Positions 20,178 through 29,702 of a stretch of 64,000 nucleotides of DNA are shown piece by piece; positions within the stretch are counted from its first letter, which is position 1; each line of letters starts with the position of its first letter. Source of the DNA: Pedobacter deserti (GTDB taxonomy: Bacteria; Bacteroidota; Bacteroidia; Sphingobacteriales; Sphingobacteriaceae); NCBI RefSeq assembly GCF_024436415.1, contig NZ_JAFMZQ010000001.1, positions 2,108,001 to 2,172,000 on the forward strand, in the 5' to 3' direction. Under the pieces are notes generated by a model. The model saw nothing but the letters and a program-made list of their open reading frames with translations. It was not told where the DNA came from and made no database searches. A program made the position numbers and the translations under genes.

Positions 20178-23100
20178 CTATTTCTGCCGGGCTTCAATCC
20201 ATTTGCGTGCATTAACAAAAGCTTCCATCCACGGCGATACCTCATCTTTACGGCCTTTAGGGTAGTTGGCCCAGTGCCACTGGAATATAGAACGCTCAAT
20301 ATGCGGCATCATCACCAGATGGCGGCCAGTCTCATCACACAGCATCGCTGTATTGAAGTCAGAGTCGTTCGGACTTGCCGGATAGTTCTGGTAAGCGTAC
20401 TTGGCCACAATGGAATACTGATCTTCCTGGTAAGGCATCTCAAATCTTCCCTCTCCGTGCGACACCCAAACACCTAATGTACTGCCGGCGAGTGTCGACA
20501 GCATCACAGAGCTGTTTTCCTGAATTGTAAGCGAAGTAAAGATACTTTCGTGTTTGCCACTCTTATTGTGCAGCATCTTTGGTTTTTCCGAGTGGTTTTT
20601 GTTGATCAGCCCAAGTTCTATGAACAACTGACAGCCATTACAAATACCAACCGATAGTGTATCCGGGCGATTGAAGAAGTTTTCCAGTGCAATCCGTGCC
20701 TTCTCATTATACAGGAACGCACCAGCCCAGCCCTTCGCAGATCCAAGTACATCAGAGTTGGAGAAACCTCCAACAGCACCAATAAACTGAATATCTTCAA
20801 GTGTTTCCCTGCCTGAAATCAGGTCGGTCATATGCACATCTTTTACATCAAAGCCAGCCAGGTACATCGCGTTAGCAAGCTCCCTCTCAGAGTTGCTGCC
20901 TTTCTCGCGGATGATTGCCGCCTTAGGTCGCACAGCATCCTGAGCAATAACTGGTTTTTTACCGTCAAACTGTGCCGGGAAGCTATATTTAAGCGGCTGA
21001 TGTTTATAATTGTCGAAACGCTCTTTCGCTTTTACTGGGCCGCTCTGTTTTTGATCAAGCAGGTATGAAGTTTTAAACCAGACATCCCGCAGATGATCCA
21101 CATCCAAATTCAGCGTATGTGCACCTGCAGTGATCTTCAGTACCGGCTCGCCGCTTACCCTGCCTATTTTATAAAAGCTTACCCCTTCATTATTTAACGT
21201 GTTTTCAATTTCTGTCTCCCTGCCCGATGCAGCCTGGAAAACAATACCGATGTTCTCAGCAAACAACAATTTGATAAGGTCTTTCTCACCAATAGCAGAA
21301 AGGTCCAGTTCAGCACCCAGGTCGCGGTCGGCAAAACAAAGTTCCAACAGGGTAGTGATCAGACCACCACTGCCTACATCGTGACCAGCCTGTATGAAGT
21401 CGCCTTTAATAAGTTGTTGTACCGCATTGAAGGCCAGTTTAAATTGTGCCGCGTCCTTCACGTCAGGCGTTTCATTGCCAATCCTGTTCAAAATCTGAGC
21501 AAAAGAAGAACCGCCTAGTTTGTAATCGTCAGATGAAAGGTTGATATAATAAACCGACCCTTCCTCTTTCTGGAACACCGGCTCCACTACCTTGGTGATG
21601 TCATTACAATTTCCCCCGGCAGAAATGATTACGGTTCCTGGTGCAATAACCTCGTCATTCTTGTATTTCTGCTTCATTGAGAGTGAATCCTTCCCGGTAG
21701 GGATGTTGATTCCCAGGCTAATCGCAAAGTCAGAGCAAGCCTGCACCGCATCATATAAACGGGCGTCCTCGCCCTCGTTTTTACAAGCCCACATCCAGTT
21801 TGCCGAAAGCGATACGCTTTTCAGGCCATCTTTTAATGGTGCCCAAACAATGTTAGACAAAGACTCAGCCACCGCATTGCGGCTTCCCGCCGCGGCATCG
21901 ATCAGCGCTGAAAGAGGCGCATGGCCAACTGAAGTCGCAATACCCTCTTTACCTTTAAAATCCAGGGCCATTACACCGCAGTTGTTTAACGGCAGTTGCA
22001 ACGGACCAGCGCACTGCTGTTTTGCTACCCGGCCGCCCACACAACGGTCAACCTTGTTGGTCAGCCAATCCTTACATGCCACAGCTTCAAGTTGCAGCAC
22101 CTGCTCCAGGTATTCGTTGAATCTTTCTGCGTCGTACGACAGGCCCTCGTAAGTTCTAGCCACTCTCCGGTCGTCCATGATAAACTTAGGCGAGCTGCCA
22201 AACATATCTTTTAATTCGAGATCCATTGGCTTCGCGCCAGTGGTTTCCGATTCAAACGTGAAACGATGATCTCCCGTAACCGTTCCCACAGTATACATCG
22301 GGGCACGCTCACGGTCGGCGATTTTTTGCAGCGTGTCTATATGCTCCTGGCTGATCACCAGTCCCATACGCTCCTGAGATTCGTTGCCGATGATCTCTTT
22401 AGCCGAAAGGGTAGGGTCGCCCACCGGCAGCTTGTCCAGATCAATCTTTCCACCAGTCTCTTCCACTAGTTCAGAAAGACAGTTTAAGTGTCCCCCCGCA
22501 CCATGGTCATGAATAGAAACGATCGTGTTGTTGTTACTTTCTACCATGCCCCTAACTGCATTTGCCGCACGTTTCTGCATTTCCGGGTTCGAACGCTGTA
22601 TAGCGTTCAGCTCAATGCCGGTTCCATGCTCGCCAGTATCTGCAGAGGATACCGCCGCGCCGCCCATACCAATACGGTAGTTTTCGCCACCCAGCACAAC
22701 AATCTTGTCGCCCGGTGCCGGCGTATGTTTTTTAGCCTGACTTGCTTTGCCGTATCCAACGCCGCCAGCCAGCATAATTACTTTATCATAGCCAAGTTTA
22801 CGGCCAGCTTCCTCATGTTCGAAAGTCAGCACCGAGCCCGTAATCAGGGGCTGACCAAACTTATTTCCAAAGTCGGTAGCACCATTTGAAGCCTTGATCA
22901 GAATATCCATTGGCGTTTGATACAGCCACTGTCTTTCTTCAACGCCACGCTCCCAAGGGCGATCGTTGCTAAGCCTCGATAGCGCCGTCATATACACCGC
23001 AGTACCGGCCAAAGGTAAAGCACCCTGCCCGCCGGCCAGCCTGTCCCGTATCTCACCACCCGATCCGGTAGCCGCGCCGTTAAAAGGCTCAACCGTAGTT

Positions 23101-23855
23101 GGGAAGTTGTGCGTTTCCGCCTTTATGGATATAACCGACTCAAATTCGCTTGTCGCGTAATAATCGGGCATATCAGCCCTTTTGGGTGCAAACTGCTGCA
23201 CTACCGGACCTTTAATAAAAGCCACATTGTCTTTATAAGCCGATACGATATCGTTCGGGTTCTCCTCTGAAGTTTTACGGATGAGCTTGAAAAGTGAAAC
23301 AGGCTTCTCTTCACCGTCGATGATAAACCTGCCGTTGAATATCTTATGGCGGCAGTGTTCAGAGTTCACCTGAGAAAATCCGAACACCTCAGAGTCAGTC
23401 AGCGGTCGGCCAAGACGTGCAGAGAGGTCATTCAGGTATTCCACTTCCTCATCGCTCAGCGAGAGGCCTTCCTGCTTGTTGTAAGCCGCGATATCGGTGA
23501 TGTCAATCACGGGCTCGGGTTGTATATTAATGGTATAGATCTCCTGATCCAGTCCCTCATATTTCTGTGAAAGCATAGGGTCGAAATCCGCAAAGCCCTG
23601 GCCTACCTTCTTAAATTCCTCAATCCGGATAATTCCGCTGATATCCATGTTCTGAGTGATCTCCACAGCATTCGTGCTCCATGGGGTGATCATTGCTGCT
23701 CTCGGGCCAACAAAATAGCCCTCCAGTTGGCTTTCCTTTTGTACACTGGCTCCGCCAAAAAGCCATTCAAGTTTGTTGATATCAATGGAGGTAAGTTCCC
23801 GTTCTGTTTGTAAAGCGTAAACGGTGTCGGACTGACTCAGAAAGAAATAAATCAT
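20178..23855 (-). CDS. purL: Phosphoribosylformylglycinamidine synthase (single-chain)
   Basis: Fourth step of purine synthesis, ATP- and glutamine-dependent conversion of FGAR to FGAM. The 1225-aa length shows the large single-chain form, with an N-terminal PurS-like domain, two ATP-binding/aminotransferase halves and a C-terminal class I glutaminase. Seen: SQVNSEHCRHKIFNG, ETHNFPTTVEPFNGAATG (ATP loop), HDVGSGGLITTLLE, and the amidase nucleophile in VGICNGCQLFIELGL, with a C-terminal HGEGRF segment. The start at 23855 (MIYFFLSQSDTVYAL) sits close to a TAGATTTG box on the same strand. purM lies 11 kb away, so the purine genes here are scattered rather than in an operon. Confidence 0.95.
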   Translation of the reverse strand: MIYFFLSQSDTVYALQTERELTSIDINKLEWLFGGASVQKESQLEGYFVGPRAAMITPWSTNAVEITQNMDISGIIRIEEFKKVGQGFADFDPMLSQKYEGLDQEIYTINIQPEPVIDITDIAAYNKQEGLSLSDEEVEYLNDLSARLGRPLTDSEVFGFSQVNSEHCRHKIFNGRFIIDGEEKPVSLFKLIRKTSEENPNDIVSAYKDNVAFIKGPVVQQFAPKRADMPDYYATSEFESVISIKAETHNFPTTVEPFNGAATGSGGEIRDRLAGGQGALPLAGTAVYMTALSRLSNDRPWERGVEERQWLYQTPMDILIKASNGATDFGNKFGQPLITGSVLTFEHEEAGRKLGYDKVIMLAGGVGYGKASQAKKHTPAPGDKIVVLGGENYRIGMGGAAVSSADTGEHGTGIELNAIQRSNPEMQKRAANAVRGMVESNNNTIVSIHDHGAGGHLNCLSELVEETGGKIDLDKLPVGDPTLSAKEIIGNESQERMGLVISQEHIDTLQKIADRERAPMYTVGTVTGDHRFTFESETTGAKPMDLELKDMFGSSPKFIMDDRRVARTYEGLSYDAERFNEYLEQVLQLEAVACKDWLTNKVDRCVGGRVAKQQCAGPLQLPLNNCGVMALDFKGKEGIATSVGHAPLSALIDAAAGSRNAVAESLSNIVWAPLKDGLKSVSLSANWMWACKNEGEDARLYDAVQACSDFAISLGINIPTGKDSLSMKQKYKNDEVIAPGTVIISAGGNCNDITKVVEPVFQKEEGSVYYINLSSDDYKLGGSSFAQILNRIGNETPDVKDAAQFKLAFNAVQQLIKGDFIQAGHDVGSGGLITTLLELCFADRDLGAELDLSAIGEKDLIKLLFAENIGIVFQAASGRETEIENTLNNEGVSFYKIGRVSGEPVLKITAGAHTLNLDVDHLRDVWFKTSYLLDQKQSGPVKAKERFDNYKHQPLKYSFPAQFDGKKPVIAQDAVRPKAAIIREKGSNSERELANAMYLAGFDVKDVHMTDLISGRETLEDIQFIGAVGGFSNSDVLGSAKGWAGAFLYNEKARIALENFFNRPDTLSVGICNGCQLFIELGLINKNHSEKPKMLHNKSGKHESIFTSLTIQENSSVMLSTLAGSTLGVWVSHGEGRFEMPYQEDQYSIVAKYAYQNYPASPNDSDFNTAMLCDETGRHLVMMPHIERSIFQWHWANYPKGRKDEVSPWMEAFVNARKWIEARQK

Positions 23856-23873
23856 GCTCTATTTATGAAAGTG

Positions 23874-23893
23874 CAAATCTACGGTTAAATTTG
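23874..23893. promoter_or_regulatory. Overlapping divergent promoter boxes, purL and VOC gene
   Basis: The minus strand reads TAGATTTG at 23881-23874, facing purL, and the plus strand reads TAAATTTG at 23886-23893, facing the VOC gene. Both match TAnnTTTG exactly. Their -33 elements are not clear. The two polymerase sites overlap within the 56-bp gap. Confidence 0.45.
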
Positions 23894-23911
23894 CCAAACA
23901 AAAAACCCGAT

Positions 23912-24295
23912 ATGCTCAAAGGTATCCATCATATTGCCATTATTTGTTCAAATTACGAACGGTCTAAAGACTTCTATGTAAATAAGCTCGGCTTCGACAT
24001 ACAGGCAGAAGCATACCGGGTGGAACGGAAGTCTTACAAACTTGATCTTTCGCTGAACGGCGAATACGTTATAGAGCTTTTTTCCTTCGAAAATCCGCCC
24101 CACAGACCTTCCCGGCCCAAAGCTGCTGGTTTAAGGCATCTCGCGTTCAAAGTAGATGATTTACAGGCCGAAGCAGCAAGGCTGAATGCCCTGGGTATCG
24201 AGACCGAACCGGTGCGTATCGATGAATTTACAGGCAAGCGCTTCACCTTTTTTAGTGATCCCGACGGCCTTCCGCTCGAACTTTACGAATCCTGA
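23912..24295 (+). CDS. VOC-family (glyoxalase/bleomycin resistance-type) protein
   Basis: Small metal-binding vicinal-oxygen-chelate protein, 127 aa. The ATG at 23912 gives the canonical first strand LKGIHHIAIICSNYERSKDFY with its metal-ligand His; an in-frame TTG at 23891 overlaps the promoter box and was not used. Further family elements are LRHLAFKVDDLQ and FTFFSDPDGLPLELYE with the last Glu ligand. The overall pattern resembles the YaeR/GloA2 subgroup, whose substrate is unknown. The next gene starts 11 bp downstream, so it may be co-transcribed with trmN6. Confidence 0.85.
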   Translation: MLKGIHHIAIICSNYERSKDFYVNKLGFDIQAEAYRVERKSYKLDLSLNGEYVIELFSFENPPHRPSRPKAAGLRHLAFKVDDLQAEAARLNALGIETEPVRIDEFTGKRFTFFSDPDGLPLELYES

Positions 24296-24306
24296 CCACA
24301 CTTGAA

Positions 24307-25011
24307 ATGAAGGGGGTATTCAGGTTCAAACAATTTGCGGTCGACCAATACGGCTGCGCCATGAAGATCAACACCGATGGTGTATTGCTCGGCGCCACTG
24401 CCATGCAGGAAAATGCAGGTGCGATTCTCGATATCGGCACCGGAACCGGCGTAATCGCCATGATGCTTGCCCAGCGCTTTCCCGACGCCAGCGTAGACGC
24501 TGTAGAAATAGACGCGCAAGCTACGCAGACAGCCGGCTTAAATTTTGCCTCATCTCCGTTTTCCACCCGCCTAGAAGCATACCACAACGACATAGCCAGC
24601 TATGAAACCCAGACACGTTACGATCTGATCGTGTCTAACCCGCCTTATTTCGTGGATGATCTTAAGAACCCCGAAGCGCGTAAACGCGTGGCCCGGCATA
24701 CGGATCATAGTTTTTTCATTGCACTCCTTCAGAAAGCCTCTGCGTTACTTGCCCCAGGCGGCAGCATGTGGCTCATTTTGCCGTTAAAGCAGGCTGGTTT
24801 TATTAAAGACCAGGCACCAGTTTACGGCTTGCATCTTCAAAGGCGTATCGACATCAGTTCTGATGAGAACAAGCCCGTTATCCGACAAATTATTGTTTTA
24901 GGACATAGGCAGGAAGAAGTAAAGACCGAACATTTCTATATCTATGAAAGGGAAGGTTTTCACACCGAAGCGTATCGCCGCCTGCTCAAAGATTTCTTCC
25001 TGGCATTTTAA
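24307..25011 (+). CDS. trmN6: tRNA1(Val) (adenine(37)-N6)-methyltransferase
   Basis: SAM-dependent methyltransferase of the YfiC/TrmN6 family, which modifies A37 of tRNA-Val. Seen: the N-terminal FKQFAVDQYGCAMKINTDGVLLGA stretch (FKQFAVDQYGCAMKINTDG is the family signature), SAM motif I DIGTGTGVIAMMLAQR, and the N6-adenine catalytic motif SNPPYF. The C-terminal part RQIIVLGHRQEE is also typical. At 234 aa it is full length. A metallophosphoesterase gene follows after 37 bp. Confidence 0.87.
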   Translation: MKGVFRFKQFAVDQYGCAMKINTDGVLLGATAMQENAGAILDIGTGTGVIAMMLAQRFPDASVDAVEIDAQATQTAGLNFASSPFSTRLEAYHNDIASYETQTRYDLIVSNPPYFVDDLKNPEARKRVARHTDHSFFIALLQKASALLAPGGSMWLILPLKQAGFIKDQAPVYGLHLQRRIDISSDENKPVIRQIIVLGHRQEEVKTEHFYIYEREGFHTEAYRRLLKDFFLAF

Positions 25012-25048
25012 GTTAAGCGTATGCCAGCCAAAACCATAGATTTGCAAT

Positions 25049-25540
25049 ATGGTAACCATAGGTCTGCTTTCCGATACACACGGTCATCTAGATGATGCCG
25101 TTTATAAACACTTTGCCGACTGCGATGAAATATGGCACGCCGGAGATTTCGGGGCAGAGGTAGCCGGGCCACTTGCCAACTTCAAACCACTGCGCGGAGT
25201 ATATGGAAATATAGATGGCAAAGACATCAGGGCTGTGTACCCCGAACACCTGCGTTTTCAAATAGAGGGGCTCGATGTATGGATGACACATATCGGTGGG
25301 TATCCCGATAAATATGCACCTGATGTAAAGCGTATAATATACACTAAGCCTCCGAGATTGTTCATATCCGGTCACTCACACATCTTAAAGGTTATCTACG
25401 ACAAAAAAATAGATTGCTTGCATATAAACCCCGGTGCTGCTGGGAATTCAGGGTGGCATAAAGTAAAAACACTGATCAAATTCTGTATCACAGATGGAAA
25501 AATACATAACTTAGCCGCCATAGAAATAGGCAAAAGATAA
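25049..25540 (+). CDS. YfcE/MJ0936-type metallophosphoesterase
   Basis: Small calcineurin-like phosphodiesterase, 163 aa, with two metal ions at the active site. The metal-binding signatures appear in order: LLSDTHGHLDD (D-x-H), IWHAGDFG (G-D), YGNID (GN-D) and ISGHSHILK (GHSH). Members cleave model phosphodiesters; the natural substrate is generally unknown. It is cytoplasmic, with no signal peptide. It is spaced 37 bp after trmN6 and 21 bp before fbp, so the three are probably read together. Confidence 0.87.
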   Translation: MVTIGLLSDTHGHLDDAVYKHFADCDEIWHAGDFGAEVAGPLANFKPLRGVYGNIDGKDIRAVYPEHLRFQIEGLDVWMTHIGGYPDKYAPDVKRIIYTKPPRLFISGHSHILKVIYDKKIDCLHINPGAAGNSGWHKVKTLIKFCITDGKIHNLAAIEIGKR

Positions 25541-25561
25541 CGTATTAAGTACACTAAGTAT

Positions 25562-26572
25562 ATGTCGGGCATCAAAACACTGGGTCAGTTTATCATCGAA
25601 AAACAGGCAGATTTTCCATACGCAAAAGGCGAGTTATCAAGACTACTCAGGGATATTGGCATTGCCGCAAAAATCGTAAACCGGGAGGTCAATAAAGCTG
25701 GCCTGGCAGATATTCTGGGCTCCGCTGGCACCATGAATATACAAGGGGAGGGGCAGCAAAAACTCGACGTCTTTGCCAACACTCAGTTTATCAGCGCACT
25801 AACCAGCGGTGGCGAATGCTGTGTGGTAGCCACCGAAGAAGAGGATGATCTTGTTCCTATCGACTCGCCCGTGTCCAAGAACGCGAAGTATATCGTCTGT
25901 ATTGATCCGCTCGACGGCTCCTCAAATATCGACTGTAACGTGGCTGTGGGCACCATATTTTCCATTTACCGCAGGAAATCATTTGGAGGTGCCGCAACCA
26001 TAGAAGACGTGCTGCAAAAAGGAACCGAGCAGGTAGCTGCCGGATATGTGATTTATGGCTCATCAACCATGCTGGTATACACCACGGGCAAAGGCGTCAA
26101 TGGCTTCACCCTGGATCCCTCCATCGGTGAATTCTGCCTGTCGCACCCCAACATGAAAACCCCGGAGTCCGGAAATATCTATTCCTTAAACGAAGGTAAC
26201 TATGTTCACTTTCCGGAGGGCGTAAAGAAATATCTTAAGTATGCCCAAACGGAAGATAAACAAACCAACAGGCCATACACATCACGCTATATAGGCTCCA
26301 TGGTGGCCGACATCCACCGAAACCTCATCAAAGGCGGAATCTACATATATCCGACCACAGCAGCCTCACCAAAAGGTAAACTCAGGTTGCTTTATGAATG
26401 TAACCCCATGGCTTTCATTGTAGAACAGGCAGGAGGAGTGGCTAGTGATGGTTTCAACCGGATTTTGGAAATTGAACCTACAGAATTGCACCAGCGGTCG
26501 GCCATTTTTATAGGTTCAGCGCAAATGGTGAGAGATGCAGAGGAGTTGATGAGGGAGTCGGCGATCAAGTAG
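25562..26572 (+). CDS. fbp: Class I fructose-1,6-bisphosphatase
   Basis: Gluconeogenic hydrolysis of fructose 1,6-bisphosphate to fructose 6-phosphate. Seen: EEEDD around residue 92 (metal ligands), [22 protein letters not shown] (the family signature: [11 protein letters not shown]), [21 protein letters not shown] with substrate contacts, and [22 protein letters not shown] ([14 protein letters not shown]) near the C-terminus. At 336 aa it is complete. It fits a glycan-degrading organism that must make hexose phosphate from pentoses and other carbon. A 586-bp spacer follows. Confidence 0.94.
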   Translation: MSGIKTLGQFIIEKQADFPYAKGELSRLLRDIGIAAKIVNREVNKAGLADILGSAGTMNIQGEGQQKLDVFANTQFISALTSGGECCVVATEEEDDLVPIDSPVSKNAKYIVCIDPLDGSSNIDCNVAVGTIFSIYRRKSFGGAATIEDVLQKGTEQVAAGYVIYGSSTMLVYTTGKGVNGFTLDPSIGEFCLSHPNMKTPESGNIYSLNEGNYVHFPEGVKKYLKYAQTEDKQTNRPYTSRYIGSMVADIHRNLIKGGIYIYPTTAASPKGKLRLLYECNPMAFIVEQAGGVASDGFNRILEIEPTELHQRSAIFIGSAQMVRDAEELMRESAIK

Positions 26573-27111
26573 GCAGGTCCCACGTTGCTCGGCACACACA
26601 AACGCCGGACAGTTATTGACATTAGATGAAGTCTACCATATGGCAAAAACCGATCTGCTGATCAAAAGAGCCAACGTAAACACCACATTTGAAGCCAAAA
26701 ATTCCGGACTGATCTCTGCTGCAGGTTATGTAGAAGAAGGCTGTCAGGATGATTGTTTCAGAGGAATTAACATCATTTCGATCACTAAGTTTATTCCTTA
26801 GTCAACCAAGCTGTACCCGCTGCAACAGCAATTATGATTTAAGAGATAAATTCATCTTAAACGGTGTACACCAAGATGCTATTAAATAGATAATTTATAG
26901 GTAATAATTACATAATAAATGGAGGCTTGGTATATCCTTGATATATCGTTGATATATCCTTGGTGTATCGTTGATATATCTATTAAATATGCCAACGATA
27001 TGTCAAGGATATTTTAAAGTTCTTTTAATTATCGACTTATTATCAAGTTAATATGTAAAAATTATGTACTTATACCAGATGAGGACCAGCCCTTGTAACT
27101 TGTTGTGAATA
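26573..27111. other. Long spacer after fbp with no convincing gene
   Basis: No ORF here has clear protein-like features. A 53-codon frame from ATG 26640 (MAKTDLLIKRANVNTTF...) is the only candidate, and I see no family resemblance. The distinctive content is the repeat cluster at 26931-27012. The DNA is much more AT-rich than the flanking genes. Confidence 0.5.
26931..27012. repeat. Direct and inverted 11/22-bp repeat cluster
   Basis: Four 11-mers in a row alternate TATATCCTTGA, TATATCGTTGA, TATATCCTTGG, TGTATCGTTGA (26931-26974), making two 22-bp direct repeats. After 17 bp an inverted copy follows at 26992-27012 (CCAACGATATGTCAAGGATA plus T). The inverted copy can pair with either direct copy as a long imperfect hairpin. 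Function unknown: protein-binding array, replication- or recombination-type site, or remnant of a small element. Confidence 0.75.
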
Positions 27112-27143
27112 AACCCCTGCCCGCGTTACGCCGGCAGGGGGTT
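27112..27143 (-). terminator. Terminator after the TlpA-like gene
   Basis: A GC-rich stem of about 10 bp, AACCCCTGCC / GGCAGGGGGTT, with a 9-11 nt loop lies 16 bp beyond the minus-strand stop. T-runs are present on both sides (TTTATTC on minus, ACTTTTTTAA on plus), so it may work in both directions. Confidence 0.75.
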
Positions 27144-27158
27144 ACTTTTTTAACTTGA

Positions 27159-28292
27159 TTACTTTATAATTTCGCCCAGTTTCTCAAGGAGATCATCTCC
27201 GCGCAGGTTCTTGGCGACGATCTTGCCCTCAGGATCCAATAGGAAGCTTTGGGGAATAGCAGCTACGCCATATTTTTTGGCAATTTCATTCTGACGTCCT
27301 TTCAGGTCGCAGAGCTGTATCCACTCAAAACCGTTGGATTTGATCGCATTTAGCCAAAGTGATTTGTCATCGTCGAGCGAGATGCCGATAATTTCAAAGT
27401 TTTTGTCCTTGAACCGTGCGTAGGCTTTTTTCAAGAATGGATACTCCATGCGGCAAGGGCCGCACCAGCTTGCCCAAAAGTCGATCAGGACATACTTCCC
27501 TTTGTTTACGCTCGAAAGTGATACGGTCTGTCCTTTGTCGCTGGTCTGACTGAAATCAATTGCCTTTTGACCGACAGCGAACTTCGTGGCCATTTCAACC
27601 CTTTCGCCAACAACTTTTCCATCAGCTGAATTTTTGTATTGCTGGCTCACGCTGTTATACATGGCTGCAAAATCTTCCGGCTTTTCAATGATAATTGAGT
27701 ATCGGGTCAAAATATCATAGGAGACAGCCGAATTGGGATGGCTCATAACAAAGTCTTTCGTAGCGAGCCATAAAAGTTCACTGCGTGCATAGATTAGTCT
27801 TCTAAACGAGGCTGCGGAATCTTCTGGCAAAACTGCTGTCTGTGCCTTCCAGGTCTGATAAACAAATTCGCCTATAGAATCGATCATGTGCTCAAACTGC
27901 GCATAGTCAGCCTGCGCTTGTCCGCCCTTTATAGTTGCTGTGCTCAGGCTGGCGCCATTGATTTCCGTTGTGCCCGGCTGGAGCATTAAAGAAACTGCAT
28001 CGTTCATTGGTAGAACATCCCCAATCTCCAATTTTTTGGCCGGAACGTTCTGTACAGGGTTTAGCTGCAGTTCTGCCCTTGCCGGACCACTGATCTTCCC
28101 CTTAAAGTTGAACTTCCCATCCTTCGTGATGCTGGAATCGACGTGGTGGTTGTCTCCAATGTTGTACCGGAGCATAACCTTCATGGGGCTTGTTAAGCCT
28201 GTAAGTTTACCCTGGATCTTGAATGCTTCCTGTGCGTTTGCCAGACTGGCCGCACCGATTAAAAAAGTGAATATATAGGTGGTAATTTTCAT
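27159..28292 (-). CDS. TlpA-like thiol-disulfide protein with DUF4369-type N-terminal domain
   Basis: Periplasmic or surface thiol-disulfide protein, 377 aa. The signal peptide ends near SLANAQ (residue ~20). Residues ~20-110 form the beta-rich domain with FKIQGKLTGLTSPMKVMLRY typical of DUF4369 proteins in Bacteroidota. The C-terminal ~140 residues are a TlpA/AhpC-type thioredoxin fold with WASWCGPCRMEYPFL (active CxxC: CGPC), GISLDDDKSLW and the cis-Pro region VAAIPQSFLLDPEGKIV. It begins 11 bp after the SusD gene and ends the operon. Its association with SusCD suggests that it keeps cysteines reduced or processes a ligand of this locus; the exact role is unknown. Confidence 0.88.
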   Translation of the reverse strand: MKITTYIFTFLIGAASLANAQEAFKIQGKLTGLTSPMKVMLRYNIGDNHHVDSSITKDGKFNFKGKISGPARAELQLNPVQNVPAKKLEIGDVLPMNDAVSLMLQPGTTEINGASLSTATIKGGQAQADYAQFEHMIDSIGEFVYQTWKAQTAVLPEDSAASFRRLIYARSELLWLATKDFVMSHPNSAVSYDILTRYSIIIEKPEDFAAMYNSVSQQYKNSADGKVVGERVEMATKFAVGQKAIDFSQTSDKGQTVSLSSVNKGKYVLIDFWASWCGPCRMEYPFLKKAYARFKDKNFEIIGISLDDDKSLWLNAIKSNGFEWIQLCDLKGRQNEIAKKYGVAAIPQSFLLDPEGKIVAKNLRGDDLLEKLGEIIK

Positions 28293-28303
28293 TATGCTTG
28301 TTT

Positions 28304-29692
28304 TTAGTTATAGCCCTGATTTTGTGTTAAGCTTCTGTTTAGTAGGCGCTGTCCTGAAGGAATTGGATAAAGTAAGGCATTCGAATTCCAGGTCGTTTTG
28401 ATTGGGCCTAACACGGCAGTTGCCCGGTTGGTGCGCTTCAGATCAAACCAGCGGTGCCCCCACTCTGCATTCAGCTCGATCCGCCGTTCCTGTTCGACGG
28501 CCAGCAGGAGGGAGGGCTGGTCGTTTGCAGGTGTGGGACCAAGATCTGCACGCTCGCGGATGGCAAGGAGGTCGGCCTGTGCACCAGAAATGTTGTCTCG
28601 CCTGACGCGGGCTTCCGCTCTGATGAGGTATTGCTCAGCCAGTCTGAAGATGGTATAGTACTCGGAATTGGATCCCGACTCCAGATCTTTGTATTTGGCC
28701 GGATACCGGTACGATGTCCCGTTGTAATCGATCGGGGCCGACCAGGTAGCTTTCCTTAAGTCGCCGCTTTCAAAGGCGGTTTCCAGCTGCGGCGAGTAGA
28801 TGTATCTTGCGGTTCCTTCCACCGGGTTTGGCAGCACCTCGGTGGCGTAGCCGGTAATTCCGTTCAAGTCGTTATGGAACTGCAGGATTGCCTCCCGGCT
28901 ATTTGCTTCAAAAACGTCCGACAGGTCGCCCGGCAAACCAAACAGCGCCGTATTTTCGATCAGGCTTGTTGCTTCAGATTCTGCTTCGGTCCAGTTGCCC
29001 AGATAAAGCTGAGTTCTTGCAAGCAAGGCCGTTGCGGCCCATTTATTTGCCCGGGTGCGCTCGCCGCCCGAGACAGAATAATCTTCCCTCAGGTTCGCCT
29101 GGGCAAACTTAAGATCGTTCAGGATCTGGTTGTAGATGGTCGCCACCGGATCTCTCCCTTTGGAGGTGTTTACCATAACGTCTGTCGTGATCACGAGCGG
29201 GACATCGCCAAAAAGGTTGACCAGGTAAAAGTATCCCAGTGCTCTGATAAAGCGCGCTTCGCCCATGGCCTGGTTTTTAAACTGGTCGGTCATGTTCGTG
29301 CCCGACTGAAGGCCTTCGATAATACTGTTACAGCCGTATATTGTTTGATAGGGGGCCGACCACAACCGGGCTACGTCGGCGTTGTCTGACCTCAGCGCAT
29401 TGTTAATAAAGGCGTCCTGCGAACTGCCGATGAACCTCAGTTCGTCTGCACTGAACCCGGGTAGCGTAGACAAACTGTACTTATAGGGGCTGGTGTAGGA
29501 AAGCGTGCTGTACAGTCCGGCAACTGCCGATTTCACGGTAGCAGAGTCTTTATACACTTCCTCGTCGAGCAGTTGTGTCCTGGACGGATCATTGTCGACC
29601 AGTTTCTTGCAGCTGCTTAGCGCAAGCAATCCGATAAACACCGCCAGGGCGAGTACGGATAAATTAGTATGTTGATTGATATGGGTCTTCAT
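28304..29692 (-). CDS. SusD/RagB-family surface lipoprotein
   Basis: Ligand-capturing partner of the SusC protein encoded upstream. The start is placed at 29692 (MKTHINQHTNLSVLAL), 10 bp after the SusC stop; an earlier in-frame start at 29728 would overlap SusC and spoil the signal sequence. Lipobox LLALSSC puts the lipidated Cys near residue 28. Family features: GEARFIRALGYFYLVNLFGDVPL, ALLARTQLYLGNWTEAESEA, RLAEQYLIRAEARVR and the C-terminal RRIELNAEWGHRWFDLKR (each given in part). At 462 aa it is complete. Confidence 0.92.
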   Translation of the reverse strand: MKTHINQHTNLSVLALAVFIGLLALSSCKKLVDNDPSRTQLLDEEVYKDSATVKSAVAGLYSTLSYTSPYKYSLSTLPGFSADELRFIGSSQDAFINNALRSDNADVARLWSAPYQTIYGCNSIIEGLQSGTNMTDQFKNQAMGEARFIRALGYFYLVNLFGDVPLVITTDVMVNTSKGRDPVATIYNQILNDLKFAQANLREDYSVSGGERTRANKWAATALLARTQLYLGNWTEAESEATSLIENTALFGLPGDLSDVFEANSREAILQFHNDLNGITGYATEVLPNPVEGTARYIYSPQLETAFESGDLRKATWSAPIDYNGTSYRYPAKYKDLESGSNSEYYTIFRLAEQYLIRAEARVRRDNISGAQADLLAIRERADLGPTPANDQPSLLLAVEQERRIELNAEWGHRWFDLKRTNRATAVLGPIKTTWNSNALLYPIPSGQRLLNRSLTQNQGYN

Positions 29693-29702
29693 AAAATTCG
29701 AA

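Noticed and set aside
26640..26801. 53-codon gene after fbp
   Set aside because: No conserved look, no promoter or ribosome site; kept as a remark only.
26931..27012. CRISPR array
   Set aside because: Repeats are contiguous without spacers, only 11 or 22 bp, and one is inverted; no cas gene is near.
28874..29389. 171-codon plus-strand ORF opposite SusD
   Set aside because: The minus-strand SusD has a full family pattern and lipobox; the plus frame is a shadow.
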